A stretch of DNA of 64,000 nt from Pseudomonas helmanticensis (GTDB lineage Bacteria > Pseudomonadota > Gammaproteobacteria > Pseudomonadales > Pseudomonadaceae). The DNA lies in the NCBI RefSeq assembly GCF_900182985.1, contig NZ_FXUY01000001.1, positions 3,658,001-3,722,000 of the forward strand. The letters run 5' to 3'. The position numbers were made by a program, and so were the translations under genes. A model generated the notes under the pieces. It did no database searches and had not been told where the DNA came from. It worked only from the letters and a program-made list of their open reading frames with translations. Within the stretch, counting starts at the first letter, position 1. Each line of letters opens with the position of its first letter. Shown one piece after another: positions 8,996 through 17,543 of the stretch.

Positions 8996-9529
8996 ATGAG
9001 CAATGACCTGCACCTGTCAGATGTCCAAACCCTGCGCGACCGTGCGCGCCAACACGTCGAGAACGGCGCCGTCACCGAGAGCTACAGCGCCGACCGCGAT
9101 GAGGTGCTGCGTTTGCTCAATGAATCGCTGGCCACCGAACTGGTCTGCGTCTTGCGCTACAAACGCCACTACTTCATGGCCACCGGCGTCAAAGCCCATG
9201 TCGCCGCCGAAGAGTTTCTCGAGCACGCGACTCAGGAAGCCCAGCACGCCGACCGTCTGGCCGAGCGCATTGTGCAACTGGGCGGCGAACCCGAGTTCAA
9301 TCCCGACATGCTGTCGAAAATGTCCCACGCGCAATACGTGGCCGGTAAAGATCTCAAGGAGATGGTCTACGAAGACCTCGTCGCCGAGCGGATCGCCATC
9401 GACAGCTACCGCGAGATCATCCAGTACATCGGCGAGAAAGACCCGACCACCCGGCGGATCTTCGAAGATATCCTCGCGCAGGAAGAAGAGCATGCCGACG
9501 ACATGGCTGACATTCTGAAAGACCTGTAA
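8996..9529 (+). CDS. Ferritin-like diiron protein (bacterioferritin/Dps type)
   Basis: A 177-residue four-helix bundle. Candidate diiron ligands are present on each helix: Glu in NESLATELVCVLRYKRH, EAQHAD, the Glu of AERIAIDSY, and EEEHADD near the C-terminus. This pattern fits bacterioferritin-like iron storage or oxidation proteins; length is slightly above Bfr (about 158) because of an N-terminal extension of about 25 residues. AGGAGA precedes the ATG at 8996. Haem-binding Met is not obvious, so a non-haem ferritin is possible. Confidence 0.85.
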   Translation: MSNDLHLSDVQTLRDRARQHVENGAVTESYSADRDEVLRLLNESLATELVCVLRYKRHYFMATGVKAHVAAEEFLEHATQEAQHADRLAERIVQLGGEPEFNPDMLSKMSHAQYVAGKDLKEMVYEDLVAERIAIDSYREIIQYIGEKDPTTRRIFEDILAQEEEHADDMADILKDL

Positions 9530-9541
9530 CCCCTAAAAAAT

Positions 9542-9609
9542 AAAAGATCGCAGCCTGCGGCAGCTCCTGCATTGATCCCTGTAGGAGCTGCCGCAGGCTG
9601 CGATCTTTT
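9542..9609. repeat. REP inverted pair, class A
   Basis: Symmetric arms gatcgcagcctgcggcagct and complement with a short centre, between the convergent ferritin-like and AsmA genes. Confidence 0.85.
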
Positions 9610-9620
9610 GATTTATTCTT

Positions 9621-11696
9621 TTACCTGGTTGGCTTGACGGTCACCGGCGCCTTGCCCGCTTTCATCTGCTCCAGCAACGGCGCGCACTGATTCGGCTCAC
9701 CCCCACTCGGCGCCACCAGCGCCAACAGCCCCGCCGCCGGTGCGGCAATCACGCCCAGCGCAACCATCCCCGCCCCACGCAGCATCAGCGGCACAGCCTT
9801 CACACCGGCATCCGGCTTGATGAACTTGCCGCGCACATACAGCGGCGAGCGCAGGGAGATCAAACGCCAGCCCTTGGATTCCGGCGTCACGGTCAGATCA
9901 AGTTGCTCGGTGGCCATGTTCGCCGTGCCATCGATATAGATGATCGCGTTCTCGGTATCGAAGACGAACAGCTGCGTGGTCGCCAGGCCGGTCTTGATGT
10001 CGAAGTCGGCCGCCGCACAATTGATCTTCACTTCCTTGTCGCCAAAGATCTTGCCGACCACATAGTTGCCGACGTTGAGCCCGGCCAGTTCCATCAGCTC
10101 GCGACTGATGGCGCCGTCATTGATCAGCATCTTCAGCTTGCCGTTGGCGCCGCCCAGCAGCTTGGCGACCGAGTTGCCGCGCCCGCTGATGTCGGCGTCG
10201 CCATTGAGCTCGCCGAAACTGGTTTTCATCGGTTCAAAAGTCGGGAACAACTCTTTGAGCTTGAAGCCACGGGCGGTCAGTTTCGCCCGGCCTTCGAGCG
10301 GCTCGGTGCGGCCGTTGAGGCGGATCTGCGCATCAAGGTTGCCGCCGGCCACGCCGAAGCGCAGTGGTTCGAGACTGAGTTCGCCATCGTTGAGTTTGAG
10401 GTGGGTATAAAGGTCGGTGAACGGCAGCTTCTCGCTATGCACTATACGTTTGCCGGTGAATTCGACGTCGGCATCCATCGCCCGCCAACGGTCGGTCTTG
10501 AACTCCTCGACCGGCAGGACTTTGTCGGCCGGTTGTTTGCTCTCGCCGCCGCGAGCCTTTTGCTTATCGTTGGAGTCGGCACCGATCAACGGCGCGAGGT
10601 CAGCGAACAGCAGTTGATTGGAGAGCAGCGCGCCGCTGAGCTTGGGTCGCGGCTGACTGGCAACGTAAGTCAGATCGCCATGGATGTCGCTGCCGCCGAT
10701 CTTGCCGTTGAACTGTTCATAGGTGAATTTCGCGCCGCCAGCATCATGCAGCTTGGCGATCAGATGGCCGTCGGTGGAGTACGGCGGGGTGTCCGGCAGG
10801 GTCACGCCGGTCAGCGGATAGAGATTGCCAAGGCTGGCGCCCGCCAGCTTCAGGCGCAGGTCAAGGGCGCCGAGGTTGAGCGGATCGGTCAACGTACCGG
10901 CGAGTTCGATGCTGGTGTCGCCGATCTTGGCCTGCGCCTGCAACGGGAACGGCTTGCTGGCGTCCTGCAACGCGAGCAGGCCGCCGATCTTGCCTTGGCC
11001 GCTGAGGTTCTGCGCGTGATATTGGCCTTTGACCTTCAGCGCAAAGGCGTAGTCCTGCGGTGCGGCGCCCTTGTCCTGTGCGGTTTTCGCCGCTTTGTCG
11101 CCGACGATGTCGCTGTACGGGATTGGCTTGCCCAGCGGATCGATCAATACATCGAGATTGGTCTTCAGTGTCTGATCGTCGAGCGTCACATGGCCCTTGT
11201 CGAAACCGATGGCGCCGATGTCGACCACCCAGTTCGACGGCTCGGCATTCGGATCCTTGGGATCGAACTTGAACGTCCAGTTGGCGCGGCCATCGGCCAG
11301 GCGCTGCAGCTCGGCATTGGGTTCGGTCAGGTCAATACGCGGGATCACCACGCGCTGTGCCAATAGCGCCAGTGGCGAGATGCGCAGTTCAACGCGCTTG
11401 AGCGTGACCATCTGCGGCTTTTTGGACCAGTCCGGGTTGCCCAGGCTCAAGTCCTCGGCCACCACATGCGGCCACGGCACCCAGGCACGCCAGCCACCTT
11501 CGTCCGGCTCGCGTTGCCAGATCACCGCGAGGTTGCCATTGATGGCGAACGGTCGGTGCAGTTCTTCCGAGACTTTGGCGTTGATCGGCGGTTTGATCCG
11601 GTTCCAGTCGAAGAACACGATGATCAAGACCAGCACGGCGAGTAGCAGCACGAGGATGGCGAAGGTCCAGCTGAATATTTTTCCAGTGCGCGTCAT
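9621..11696 (-). CDS. AsmA-family envelope protein
   Basis: A 691-residue protein with one N-terminal membrane anchor (FSWTFAILVLLLAVLVLIIV, residues 8-27) and a long periplasmic beta-rich body. The AsmA N-terminal domain begins with the FDWNRIKPPINAKVSEEL stretch, and the AsmA C-terminal domain lies around residues 520-640 (LLGGANGKLKMLINDGAIS). AsmA-like proteins are bridge-like lipid-transfer candidates tied to outer-membrane lipid homeostasis. The ATG at 11696 follows AGGAG; a TTG two codons upstream is not preferred. Confidence 0.88.
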   Translation of the reverse strand: MTRTGKIFSWTFAILVLLLAVLVLIIVFFDWNRIKPPINAKVSEELHRPFAINGNLAVIWQREPDEGGWRAWVPWPHVVAEDLSLGNPDWSKKPQMVTLKRVELRISPLALLAQRVVIPRIDLTEPNAELQRLADGRANWTFKFDPKDPNAEPSNWVVDIGAIGFDKGHVTLDDQTLKTNLDVLIDPLGKPIPYSDIVGDKAAKTAQDKGAAPQDYAFALKVKGQYHAQNLSGQGKIGGLLALQDASKPFPLQAQAKIGDTSIELAGTLTDPLNLGALDLRLKLAGASLGNLYPLTGVTLPDTPPYSTDGHLIAKLHDAGGAKFTYEQFNGKIGGSDIHGDLTYVASQPRPKLSGALLSNQLLFADLAPLIGADSNDKQKARGGESKQPADKVLPVEEFKTDRWRAMDADVEFTGKRIVHSEKLPFTDLYTHLKLNDGELSLEPLRFGVAGGNLDAQIRLNGRTEPLEGRAKLTARGFKLKELFPTFEPMKTSFGELNGDADISGRGNSVAKLLGGANGKLKMLINDGAISRELMELAGLNVGNYVVGKIFGDKEVKINCAAADFDIKTGLATTQLFVFDTENAIIYIDGTANMATEQLDLTVTPESKGWRLISLRSPLYVRGKFIKPDAGVKAVPLMLRGAGMVALGVIAAPAAGLLALVAPSGGEPNQCAPLLEQMKAGKAPVTVKPTR

Positions 11697-12079
11697 GCAC
11701 AAAGCTCCTGATCACGTGCGCCCGGACATCGCGGCGCACGGCTGAAACGGCGGGCCAATGCGGCCCCTCTGAATTCTGTGACTGGCAAAAGGCCCGCAGG
11801 TTTAATCAAAAGGTTGATCAAAGCGCAAAAAAACCAGCTGAACCTGACTGATCGGTCGAACAGCGTTACCGCGACCCGCACATTTGCGAGGCGCGAGTGA
11901 GTCGAAAATACCCACCTCGGTGCAAAACCGTCGCCCTGAAAGGCCTGATCTAGAGCCTTGCGCCAGAACAATCAATTCTGTTGATTATTACCATTGCGTT
12001 TATGAACTTTTATATCGACTTATCGAGAGTAGCATTGCCCTCGTACCCACTTTATCGCCCTCCCAAGGAGCAACCCATC
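11697..12079. other. Intergenic region between asmA-like and repeat-protein genes
   Basis: About 380 bases shared by two divergent genes. No credible ORF was found. It holds two copies of an ATCAA-(4 or 5 bases)-TTGAT inverted motif, at 11805-11818 and 11971-11985, and an AT-rich stretch (11985-12035) that could hold the promoter of the repeat-protein gene. No clear sigma-70 hexamer pair was assigned. Confidence 0.5.
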
Positions 12080-12628
12080 ATGAAACGCCAATTACTGCTC
12101 AGTCTTACCCTGTCGATGCTAGCCAGCACTGCTTTCGCCCTGCCTGCTGCCGACCAAGCGACTCCGCAAGTGAAATCCAGCCATTCGGCATTCAGCCAGA
12201 CCGTTGCTGCTGACGGCGGCGACCGCACCCCACAAGGCCAGACCCTGGCTGAAAACGGCCGCAACCGCCTGGAAGAAAAAGGCCTGGTGCAAGATGGCTA
12301 TGACAAGACTCCACAAGGTCAGACCGTAGCCGAAGGTGGCCGTGATCGCCTCGAAGAGAAAGGTCTGGTGCAAGACGGTTCCGATCGCACTCCACAGGGT
12401 CAAACCCTGGCGTCTGATGGCAGCGACCGCACTCCACAAGGTCAAACCCTGGCTTCTGACGGCAGCGACCGTACCCCACAAGGTCAAACCCTGGCTTCCG
12501 ATGGCAGCGATCGCACTCCACAAGGTCAAACCCTGGCCTCCGATGGCAGCGACCGTACCCCACAAGGCCAAACCCTCGCTGAAGGCGGTGGTGACCGTGT
12601 GATCGAACGCAACAGCGCTTTGAGCTAA
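12080..12628 (+). CDS. Secreted tandem-repeat protein (phage-infection-protein-like)
   Basis: A 182-residue exported protein: signal peptide MKRQLLLSLTLSMLASTAFA, then a repeat domain built from a 14-residue unit GSDRTPQGQTLASD. The TPQGQT core occurs seven times; two variant units read RLEEKGLVQD. Five units from about 12380 are nearly identical at DNA level (42-base period), indicating recent expansion or homogenisation. The repeat is polar, lacks Cys and looks disordered or beta-solenoid-like. Similar Pseudomonas proteins have been called phage infection protein, from memory and without known mechanism. AAGGAG supports the ATG at 12080. Confidence 0.75.
   Translation: MKRQLLLSLTLSMLASTAFALPAADQATPQVKSSHSAFSQTVAADGGDRTPQGQTLAENGRNRLEEKGLVQDGYDKTPQGQTVAEGGRDRLEEKGLVQDGSDRTPQGQTLASDGSDRTPQGQTLASDGSDRTPQGQTLASDGSDRTPQGQTLASDGSDRTPQGQTLAEGGGDRVIERNSALS
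12382..12590 (+). repeat. Tandem 42-bp coding repeats, about five units
   Basis: Period of 42 bases with third-position variation only, each unit encoding GSDRTPQGQTLASD. Lies inside the repeat-protein gene. Confidence 0.85.
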
Positions 12629-12644
12629 GCCCATGGCGGCCTCG

Positions 12645-12676
12645 AAAAAAAGCCCAATCAGCGGATTGGGCTTTTG
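12645..12676 (+). terminator. Intrinsic terminator after the repeat-protein gene
   Basis: Stem aaagcccaatc / gattgggcttt with a four-base loop and a T run on the + strand, 17 bases past the stop; the A run on the left would also give a T run on the other strand. Confidence 0.85.
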
Positions 12677-12783
12677 ACTTTTCAGCCCCACTGAAATCCT
12701 TCGCTGCACCTCCTCCCGTTCGACGCCGACAAAGCCGATTTGCTAGAGTGCGGCGCTTGTCCTGCCGAAGAACACACCCTGCG

Positions 12784-13416
12784 ATGCTGCCCCGCGCCGA
12801 ACAGAAACAACAGACCCGCAACGCCCTCATGGACGCTGCCCGCCACTTGATGGAAAGCGGCCGAGGATTCGGCAGCCTGAGCCTGCGCGAAGTGACCAAA
12901 ACCGCCGGGATCGTGCCGACCGGTTTCTACCGGCATTTTGCCGATATGGATGAGCTGGGCCTGGTGCTGGTCAGTGAAGTCGGCCAGACCTTTCGCGAAA
13001 CCATCCGTTTGGTACGCCACAACGAGTTCGTCATGGGCGGCATTATCGATGCCTCGGTGCGAATCTTCCTTGATGTGGTCAGCGCCAACCGTTCGCAATT
13101 TCTCTTTCTCGCCCGCGAGCAGTACGGCGGTTCGCAGCCGGTGCGCCAGGCAATCGGACGTTTGCGCGAGAACATCAGCGCCGACCTTGCGGCGGATTTG
13201 ACGTTGATGCCCAAGCTCCAGCATCTGGACGCTGCGGGGCTGAGCGTGATGGCTGACCTGATCGTCAAATCGGTGTTTGCCACCCTGCCGGACATTATTG
13301 ATCCACCCGCCGAAGCACTGCCGGAGCATCTGACGCCGCAGGCGAAGATCACCCAGCAACTGCGTTTCATCTTTATCGGACTCAAGCATTGGCAGGGGCT
13401 CGGCAGTACCGAATAA
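12784..13416 (+). CDS. desT: TetR-family regulator, DesT/FabR-like
   Basis: A 210-residue TetR regulator. Residues 1-55 hold the helix-turn-helix (SLSLREVTKTAGIVPTGFYRHF), closely resembling FabR and P. aeruginosa DesT, which sense the unsaturated/saturated acyl-CoA ratio and repress fatty-acid desaturase genes. In P. aeruginosa desT sits immediately before ureE, as here (recalled synteny), but the desCB desaturase genes that it controls there are not beside this copy. The start MLPRAEQ is chosen by homology. DesT versus another FabR-like regulator is an inference. Confidence 0.72.
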   Translation: MLPRAEQKQQTRNALMDAARHLMESGRGFGSLSLREVTKTAGIVPTGFYRHFADMDELGLVLVSEVGQTFRETIRLVRHNEFVMGGIIDASVRIFLDVVSANRSQFLFLAREQYGGSQPVRQAIGRLRENISADLAADLTLMPKLQHLDAAGLSVMADLIVKSVFATLPDIIDPPAEALPEHLTPQAKITQQLRFIFIGLKHWQGLGSTE

Positions 13417-13426
13417 AAGATCAACG

Positions 13427-13490
13427 GATCGCAGCCTTCGGCAGCTCCTACAGGGATTGATGTAGGAGCTGCCGAAGGCTGCGATCTTTT
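13427..13490. repeat. REP inverted pair, class A (ccttcggc variant)
   Basis: Arms gatcgcagccttcggcagct and complement, directly after the desT-like stop and abutting the control region of ureE. Confidence 0.85.
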
Positions 13491-13494
13491 TTAT

Positions 13495-13533
13495 GCGCCG
13501 CAAATTGGTGCATTAAAAAATCTTCACGCACCA
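13495..13533. promoter_or_regulatory. Candidate NtrC half-sites upstream of ureE
   Basis: A ggtgc half-site (13507-13511) with a weak left partner and a second facing half-site gcacc (13528-13532). NtrC sites are gcacc-N5-ggtgc; neither is complete. They lie about 80-110 bases upstream of the sigma-54 promoter, a suitable enhancer distance. Confidence 0.35.
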
Positions 13534-13606
13534 AAACCTCTCATATCTCCGCAACATCCTGAAACATCCGCTAGTCTCCGACAGGGATTTCCTACATCTC
13601 GTCCGA

Positions 13607-13623
13607 TTGGCAAGGCCCTTGCT
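13607..13623 (+). promoter_or_regulatory. Sigma-54 promoter of ureEFG
   Basis: The sequence ttggcaaggcccttgct has GG at -24 (13609-13610) and GC at -12 (13621-13622) with exactly ten bases between, and differs from ttggcacg-N4-ttgct at one conserved base. Transcription would begin near 13633, about 28 bases before ureE. Confidence 0.75.
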
Positions 13624-13660
13624 CTAGTCTGAGTATTGTCCATAAGCTGGAAGCTTACCG

Positions 13661-14161
13661 ATGCTGGTGATTCACCGCAGAATCGACCCTCAACCCGTCT
13701 GGGCCGCTGAGTTGCTCCTGACTTTCGAAGCGCGGAGCAAGAGCCGCCTGCGCTGTTTCAGTGCCGAAGGCGAAGACGTCGGGCTGTTTCTGGAGCGCGG
13801 CCAACCGCCGCTGTATGACGGCGAATGCCTGCAAGCCGAAGACGGCCGCATCGTTCGCGTTTGTGCCCGCCCCGAACAACTGCTGCACGTCACCTGCGCC
13901 AACGCTTTCGAATTGACCCGCGCCGCCTATCACCTGGGCAATCGCCACGTTGCCCTGCAAGTCGGCGATGGCTGGCTGCGCTTGCTCGATGACTACGTGC
14001 TCAAAGCCATGCTCGAGCAATTGGGCGCGCAGGTTGAAGCCATCGAAGCACCGTTCCAGCCGGAACACGGCGCCTATGGCGGCGGTCATCACCATTCCCG
14101 CCACGGCGACGAAGACTTCAACTACGCGCCGAAACTCCATCAGTTCGGCGTACGCCTGTGA
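13661..14161 (+). CDS. ureE: Urease accessory protein UreE (nickel metallochaperone)
   Basis: A 166-residue UreE. The N-terminal peptide-binding domain spans about residues 1-70 and the metal-binding domain about 75-145; a His-rich tail (YGGGHHHSRHGDED) provides extra nickel ligands. UreE delivers Ni2+ to the UreG-UreF-UreD-apourease complex. It is the first gene of ureEFG, and its stop overlaps the ureF start (GTGA). The urease structural genes ureDABC are not in the window, consistent with a split urease locus in Pseudomonas. Confidence 0.95.
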   Translation: MLVIHRRIDPQPVWAAELLLTFEARSKSRLRCFSAEGEDVGLFLERGQPPLYDGECLQAEDGRIVRVCARPEQLLHVTCANAFELTRAAYHLGNRHVALQVGDGWLRLLDDYVLKAMLEQLGAQVEAIEAPFQPEHGAYGGGHHHSRHGDEDFNYAPKLHQFGVRL

Positions 14162-14832
14162 ATCCGGCCTGGGCGCTGCTGCGCCTGGCCAGTCCGCAAC
14201 TGCCGATTGGCGGCTACAGCTATTCGCAAGGCCTGGAAATGGCGGTGGATAACGGCCGGGTGAAAAACCCGGACGACGCCCGCCGCTGGATCAGCGATCA
14301 GTTGCTGCTCAATCTGGCGCGCTTCGAAGCGCCGTTGTTGCTCGCGCATTGCCAGGCGGCGGCGGATCAGCGATGGCCCGAGTTGCTGATTCTCTGCGAA
14401 AGCCATCGCGCCAGCCGCGAGACACGCGAGCTGCATCTGGAAAGTCGGCAGATGGGCTATTCGTTGCAGCAATTACTCAACGGTTTGCCGGAACTCGACA
14501 CGCCCGCGCGCGACTTTCTCGATCAATGCACAGAACCGCATCTGGCCCTGTGCTGGGCGCTGGCCGCGCGCGCTTGGGGCATCAGCCCGCAAGACGCACT
14601 CGCCGCGTGGCTGTGGAGCTGGCTGGAAAACCAGCTCGCCGTATTGATGAAAACCCTGCCGCTGGGCCAGCAAGCGGCGCAACGCCTGACCAGCGAACTG
14701 CTGCCACTGCTGCAACAGGCGCAGCAGGACGCCAGCCGAATCAATCCCGAACACATCGGCAGCGCCGCGTTCGGCCTGTCCCTGGCGTGCATGGCCCACG
14801 AGCGCCAGTACAGCCGCCTCTTTCGCTCCTAG
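14158..14832 (+). CDS. ureF: Urease accessory protein UreF
   Basis: A 224-residue all-alpha protein with the family-typical start [20 protein letters not shown], in which the [10 protein letters not shown] loop contacts UreD/UreG. UreF coordinates GTPase-driven nickel insertion into urease. Translation starts at a GTG overlapping the ureE stop, giving translational coupling. The stop TAG forms part of the AGGAG that serves ureG. Confidence 0.95.
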   Translation: MNPAWALLRLASPQLPIGGYSYSQGLEMAVDNGRVKNPDDARRWISDQLLLNLARFEAPLLLAHCQAAADQRWPELLILCESHRASRETRELHLESRQMGYSLQQLLNGLPELDTPARDFLDQCTEPHLALCWALAARAWGISPQDALAAWLWSWLENQLAVLMKTLPLGQQAAQRLTSELLPLLQQAQQDASRINPEHIGSAAFGLSLACMAHERQYSRLFRS

Positions 14833-14843
14833 GAGAAACATTT

Positions 14844-15458
14844 ATGAACACACAACCTCTGCGCGTCGGCATCGGCGGCCCGGTCGGTTCCGGCAAAACC
14901 GCGTTGACCCTGGCCCTGTGCCTGGCCCTGCGCGAGCGCTACAACCTCGCCGTGGTCACCAACGATATCTACACCCGCGAAGACGCCGATTTCCTCGTGC
15001 GCAATGAAGCTCTCGCGCCGGAACGGATCATCGGCGTGGAAACCGGCGGCTGCCCGCACACCGCGATTCGCGAAGACGCCTCGATCAACCTCGAAGCGGT
15101 CGATCAACTGAATCGACGCTTTCCGGGACTCGACCTGATTCTGGTGGAGTCCGGCGGCGACAACCTGTCGGCGACCTTTAGCCCGGAATTGTCCGACCTG
15201 ACCATCTACGTGATCGACGTTTCGGCCGGCGACAAGCTGCCGCGCAAGGGCGGGCCGGGGATCTGCAAATCCGATCTGCTGGTGATCAACAAGATCGACC
15301 TTGCGCCACTGGTGGGCGCCTCACTGGAGATGATGGACAGCGACACCAAACGCATGCGCAACGGCAAGCCGTTCGTCTTCAGCAACCAGAAAACCGGTCA
15401 GGGTCTGGAAGCCATCATCGCCTTCATCGAACGCCAGGGCCTGCTGACCGCAGCCTGA
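14844..15458 (+). CDS. ureG: Urease accessory GTPase UreG
   Basis: A 204-residue SIMIBI GTPase. The P-loop GGPVGSGKT lies at residues 11-19, the nickel-binding Cys-Pro-His motif at [10 protein letters not shown] near 64-73, and the base-recognition NKID near 146. GTP hydrolysis drives nickel transfer to apo-urease. The frame is open far upstream inside ureF, but AGGAG and homology fix the start at 14844. Confidence 0.96.
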   Translation: MNTQPLRVGIGGPVGSGKTALTLALCLALRERYNLAVVTNDIYTREDADFLVRNEALAPERIIGVETGGCPHTAIREDASINLEAVDQLNRRFPGLDLILVESGGDNLSATFSPELSDLTIYVIDVSAGDKLPRKGGPGICKSDLLVINKIDLAPLVGASLEMMDSDTKRMRNGKPFVFSNQKTGQGLEAIIAFIERQGLLTAA

Positions 15459-15485
15459 TTCACTTTTCAACAAGGAAGCTTTTCC

Positions 15486-16058
15486 ATGACTCTCAAACGC
15501 ATTCTTGGCGCGGTTGCGCTACTGCTGACCCCGGCATTGGCCTTTGCTCATCCGGGGCATGGCGACAGTGGCTTGATCGCCGGTATCAGCCACCCGATAG
15601 GCGGCCTCGACCACTTGCTGGCGATGGTTGCCGTTGGGTTGTGGGCAGCGCAGCAACAAGGCGCCGCGCGATGGGCGCTGCCGTGCACGTTTGTCGGCAC
15701 CATGCTGATTGGCGGCCTGCTCGGTTTTGAAGGCCTGCAATTGCCGGCGCTGGAAAGCGGGATTGCTGCCTCGGTGCTGGCGCTGGGCCTGGCGGTGGCG
15801 TTGGCTGTGCGTCCGCCGCTGGTGATGGCGGTGGTGGCAACGGCGGTGTTTGCGTTGTTCCACGGTGTGGCGCATGGGCTGGAATTGCCGGACATGAGCA
15901 GCCCTTGGGCGTATGCCGCTGGTTTCGTCGCCGCGACAGCTGCACTGCATGCCGCTGGTTATGCCGTAGTGCGTTTCCTGCCTCAGGCTGCTGCACCGTT
16001 GGTGCGCCTCGCTGGCGCTGCCTCAGCCATCACCGGCGCCTGGCTGCTGGCTGGCTAA
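15486..16058 (+). CDS. HupE/UreJ-family nickel permease-like protein
   Basis: A 190-residue membrane protein with a signal-like N-terminus and about six transmembrane helices. It starts after the signal with the HupE motif HPGHGDSGLIAGISHPIGGLD, whose His and Asp residues are implicated in nickel or cobalt transport. It lies 27 bases after ureG with its own AAGGAAG, so it probably supplies nickel for urease maturation. Confidence 0.9.
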   Translation: MTLKRILGAVALLLTPALAFAHPGHGDSGLIAGISHPIGGLDHLLAMVAVGLWAAQQQGAARWALPCTFVGTMLIGGLLGFEGLQLPALESGIAASVLALGLAVALAVRPPLVMAVVATAVFALFHGVAHGLELPDMSSPWAYAAGFVAATAALHAAGYAVVRFLPQAAAPLVRLAGAASAITGAWLLAG

Positions 16059-16069
16059 ACGGCACATCC

Positions 16070-16156
16070 CCTGTAGGAGCTGCCGAAGGCTGCGATCTTT
16101 TGATTTTGATTAATAAAAGCAAGATCAAAAGATCGCAGCCTTCGGCAGCTACAGGG
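16070..16156. repeat. REP inverted pair, class A (ccttcggc variant)
   Basis: Arms of the tgtaggagctgccgaaggct type facing each other; the right arm lacks three bases. It follows the end of the ure operon. Confidence 0.85.
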
Positions 16157-16225
16157 TTCGTCACCCACCCGGTGCTCTCTGCTACCATGTCGCGCAATCG
16201 CCCCAGCCCGTGACGACGTCCGCCC

Positions 16226-17359
16226 ATGCCCCACGCTTCCCGCTCCACCGCCCTGCCTGAATTGACCGCCCTGTTCGGCGCTGTGCAACAGCACTTCGTC
16301 AATGTGATCGTGCCCCTCTGGCAAGGCCCGGGCTGGAACGCCGACATGGCGTTGCCCTATGAGGCGCTGGACGCTGCGCACCAACCTTTGACGGCGCAGC
16401 GCTATCGCGCGATGGCCTGTGCACGCCAGCTGTATCTGTTTTCCAGTCTGATCGGGGTTGTGGATAACGCTGAGGCTCGCGCAGCGACGCTGTTTCGTTC
16501 CCTGCAACGGCACTTCCACGATGCCGAGCACGGTGGCTGGTTCTACAGCATCGATGCGCAGGGCAAGCCGCTGGATCAGCGCAAGGATCTCTACACCCAC
16601 GCCTTCATTCTGTTCGCCTGCGCGCATTACTGGGCCAGGTCCGGTGATCCGCTGGTCGAGTCGACCTTGAACGCGGCGCTGGAAATCATCGGTCGGCGCT
16701 TTGCCACCGGTGATGGCTTGTACGAGGCGTGCCTGGATCGCGACTGGATCACCCTTGAAACCGGTCCGTTGCAGAATCCATTGATGCACCTGGCCGAAGC
16801 CTTCCTCGCCACCCTGGCCGTGCGCAAAGATGCACAGACGCAGACAGCGTTGCTGGAGTTATGCACAGCCATGCACAAGCGCTTCATCGATCCGCAACAC
16901 GGCGTATTGATGGAGAAGCCGCTTGGGGCTGTGGATAACTGGTACGAACCGGGGCATCAGTTCGAGTGGTATTTCCTGCTGGAGTCGTCGCCGCTGTTGC
17001 GTGGTTCGAAACTGCATGCGGCACTGGACCGGGCGTTCGCGTTCACCGAGCAATACGGTGTGGTGCAACCGTCTGGCGCGGTGCGGGCGATGCTGGATCT
17101 GGAGCTGGATGGAAGGCCGAAGGATTCGACTCAGCGGATTTGGGCTCAGGCGGAATATCTGCGGGCGCTGACGTTGCGTCAGGGCAGCGAAGCCGTGGTG
17201 CTGCGCCAGTTACAGGCGTTGCAACAACGCTTTCTGCATGCCGGTGGCTGGCATGAATGCCGGGATGAACAAGGCGAAGTCAGTCGCAAGGACATGCCTT
17301 CTACTACGCCTTATCACCTTGCGACCTGCTATCACGGTCTGGCTGAATATTTACGCTGA
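16226..17359 (+). CDS. AGE-family epimerase/isomerase
   Basis: A 377-residue (alpha/alpha)6-barrel protein of the N-acylglucosamine 2-epimerase family. Conserved active-site elements include QRKDLYTHAFILFACAHY and the histidine in EPGHQFEWYFLL. Members epimerise N-acyl-glucosamine, mannose or cellobiose, or isomerise mannose to fructose; in proteobacteria a mannose/fructose isomerase role is common. No sugar-transport neighbours indicate the substrate. The shortest homologous start MPHASRS at 16226 is used. Confidence 0.85.
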   Translation: MPHASRSTALPELTALFGAVQQHFVNVIVPLWQGPGWNADMALPYEALDAAHQPLTAQRYRAMACARQLYLFSSLIGVVDNAEARAATLFRSLQRHFHDAEHGGWFYSIDAQGKPLDQRKDLYTHAFILFACAHYWARSGDPLVESTLNAALEIIGRRFATGDGLYEACLDRDWITLETGPLQNPLMHLAEAFLATLAVRKDAQTQTALLELCTAMHKRFIDPQHGVLMEKPLGAVDNWYEPGHQFEWYFLLESSPLLRGSKLHAALDRAFAFTEQYGVVQPSGAVRAMLDLELDGRPKDSTQRIWAQAEYLRALTLRQGSEAVVLRQLQALQQRFLHAGGWHECRDEQGEVSRKDMPSTTPYHLATCYHGLAEYLR

Positions 17360-17400
17360 TCTCATGGAAAATGAGATCCAGTGTGCTGAGGAGATCTACT

Positions 17401-17493
17401 GTGGCGAGGGGATTTATCCCCGTTGGGCTGCGCAGCGGCCCCGCTCTTTTTAGGGCCGCTTCGCGCCCCAACGGGGATAAATCCCCTCGCCAC
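17401..17493. repeat. REP inverted pair, GGCGAGGGGATTTATCCCC type (class C)
   Basis: Arms gtggcgaggggatttatccc and complement, each itself containing a ggggataaatcccc palindrome. Lies between convergent AGE and CDF genes. Confidence 0.85.
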
Positions 17494-17543
17494 AATAAAT
17501 CTCCTTCTCCACAAATGTGTTCTCAACAGGAATCAGGGTTACA

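Noticed and set aside
12382..12590. Regular 42-bp repeats considered as CRISPR or minisatellite
   Set aside because: No unique spacers; the repeats are in frame and encode a secreted repeat protein.
13495..13512. A full NtrC site before ureE
   Set aside because: Only the right half ggtgc is exact; with the correct spacing the left half matches three of five bases, so it is listed only as half-sites.
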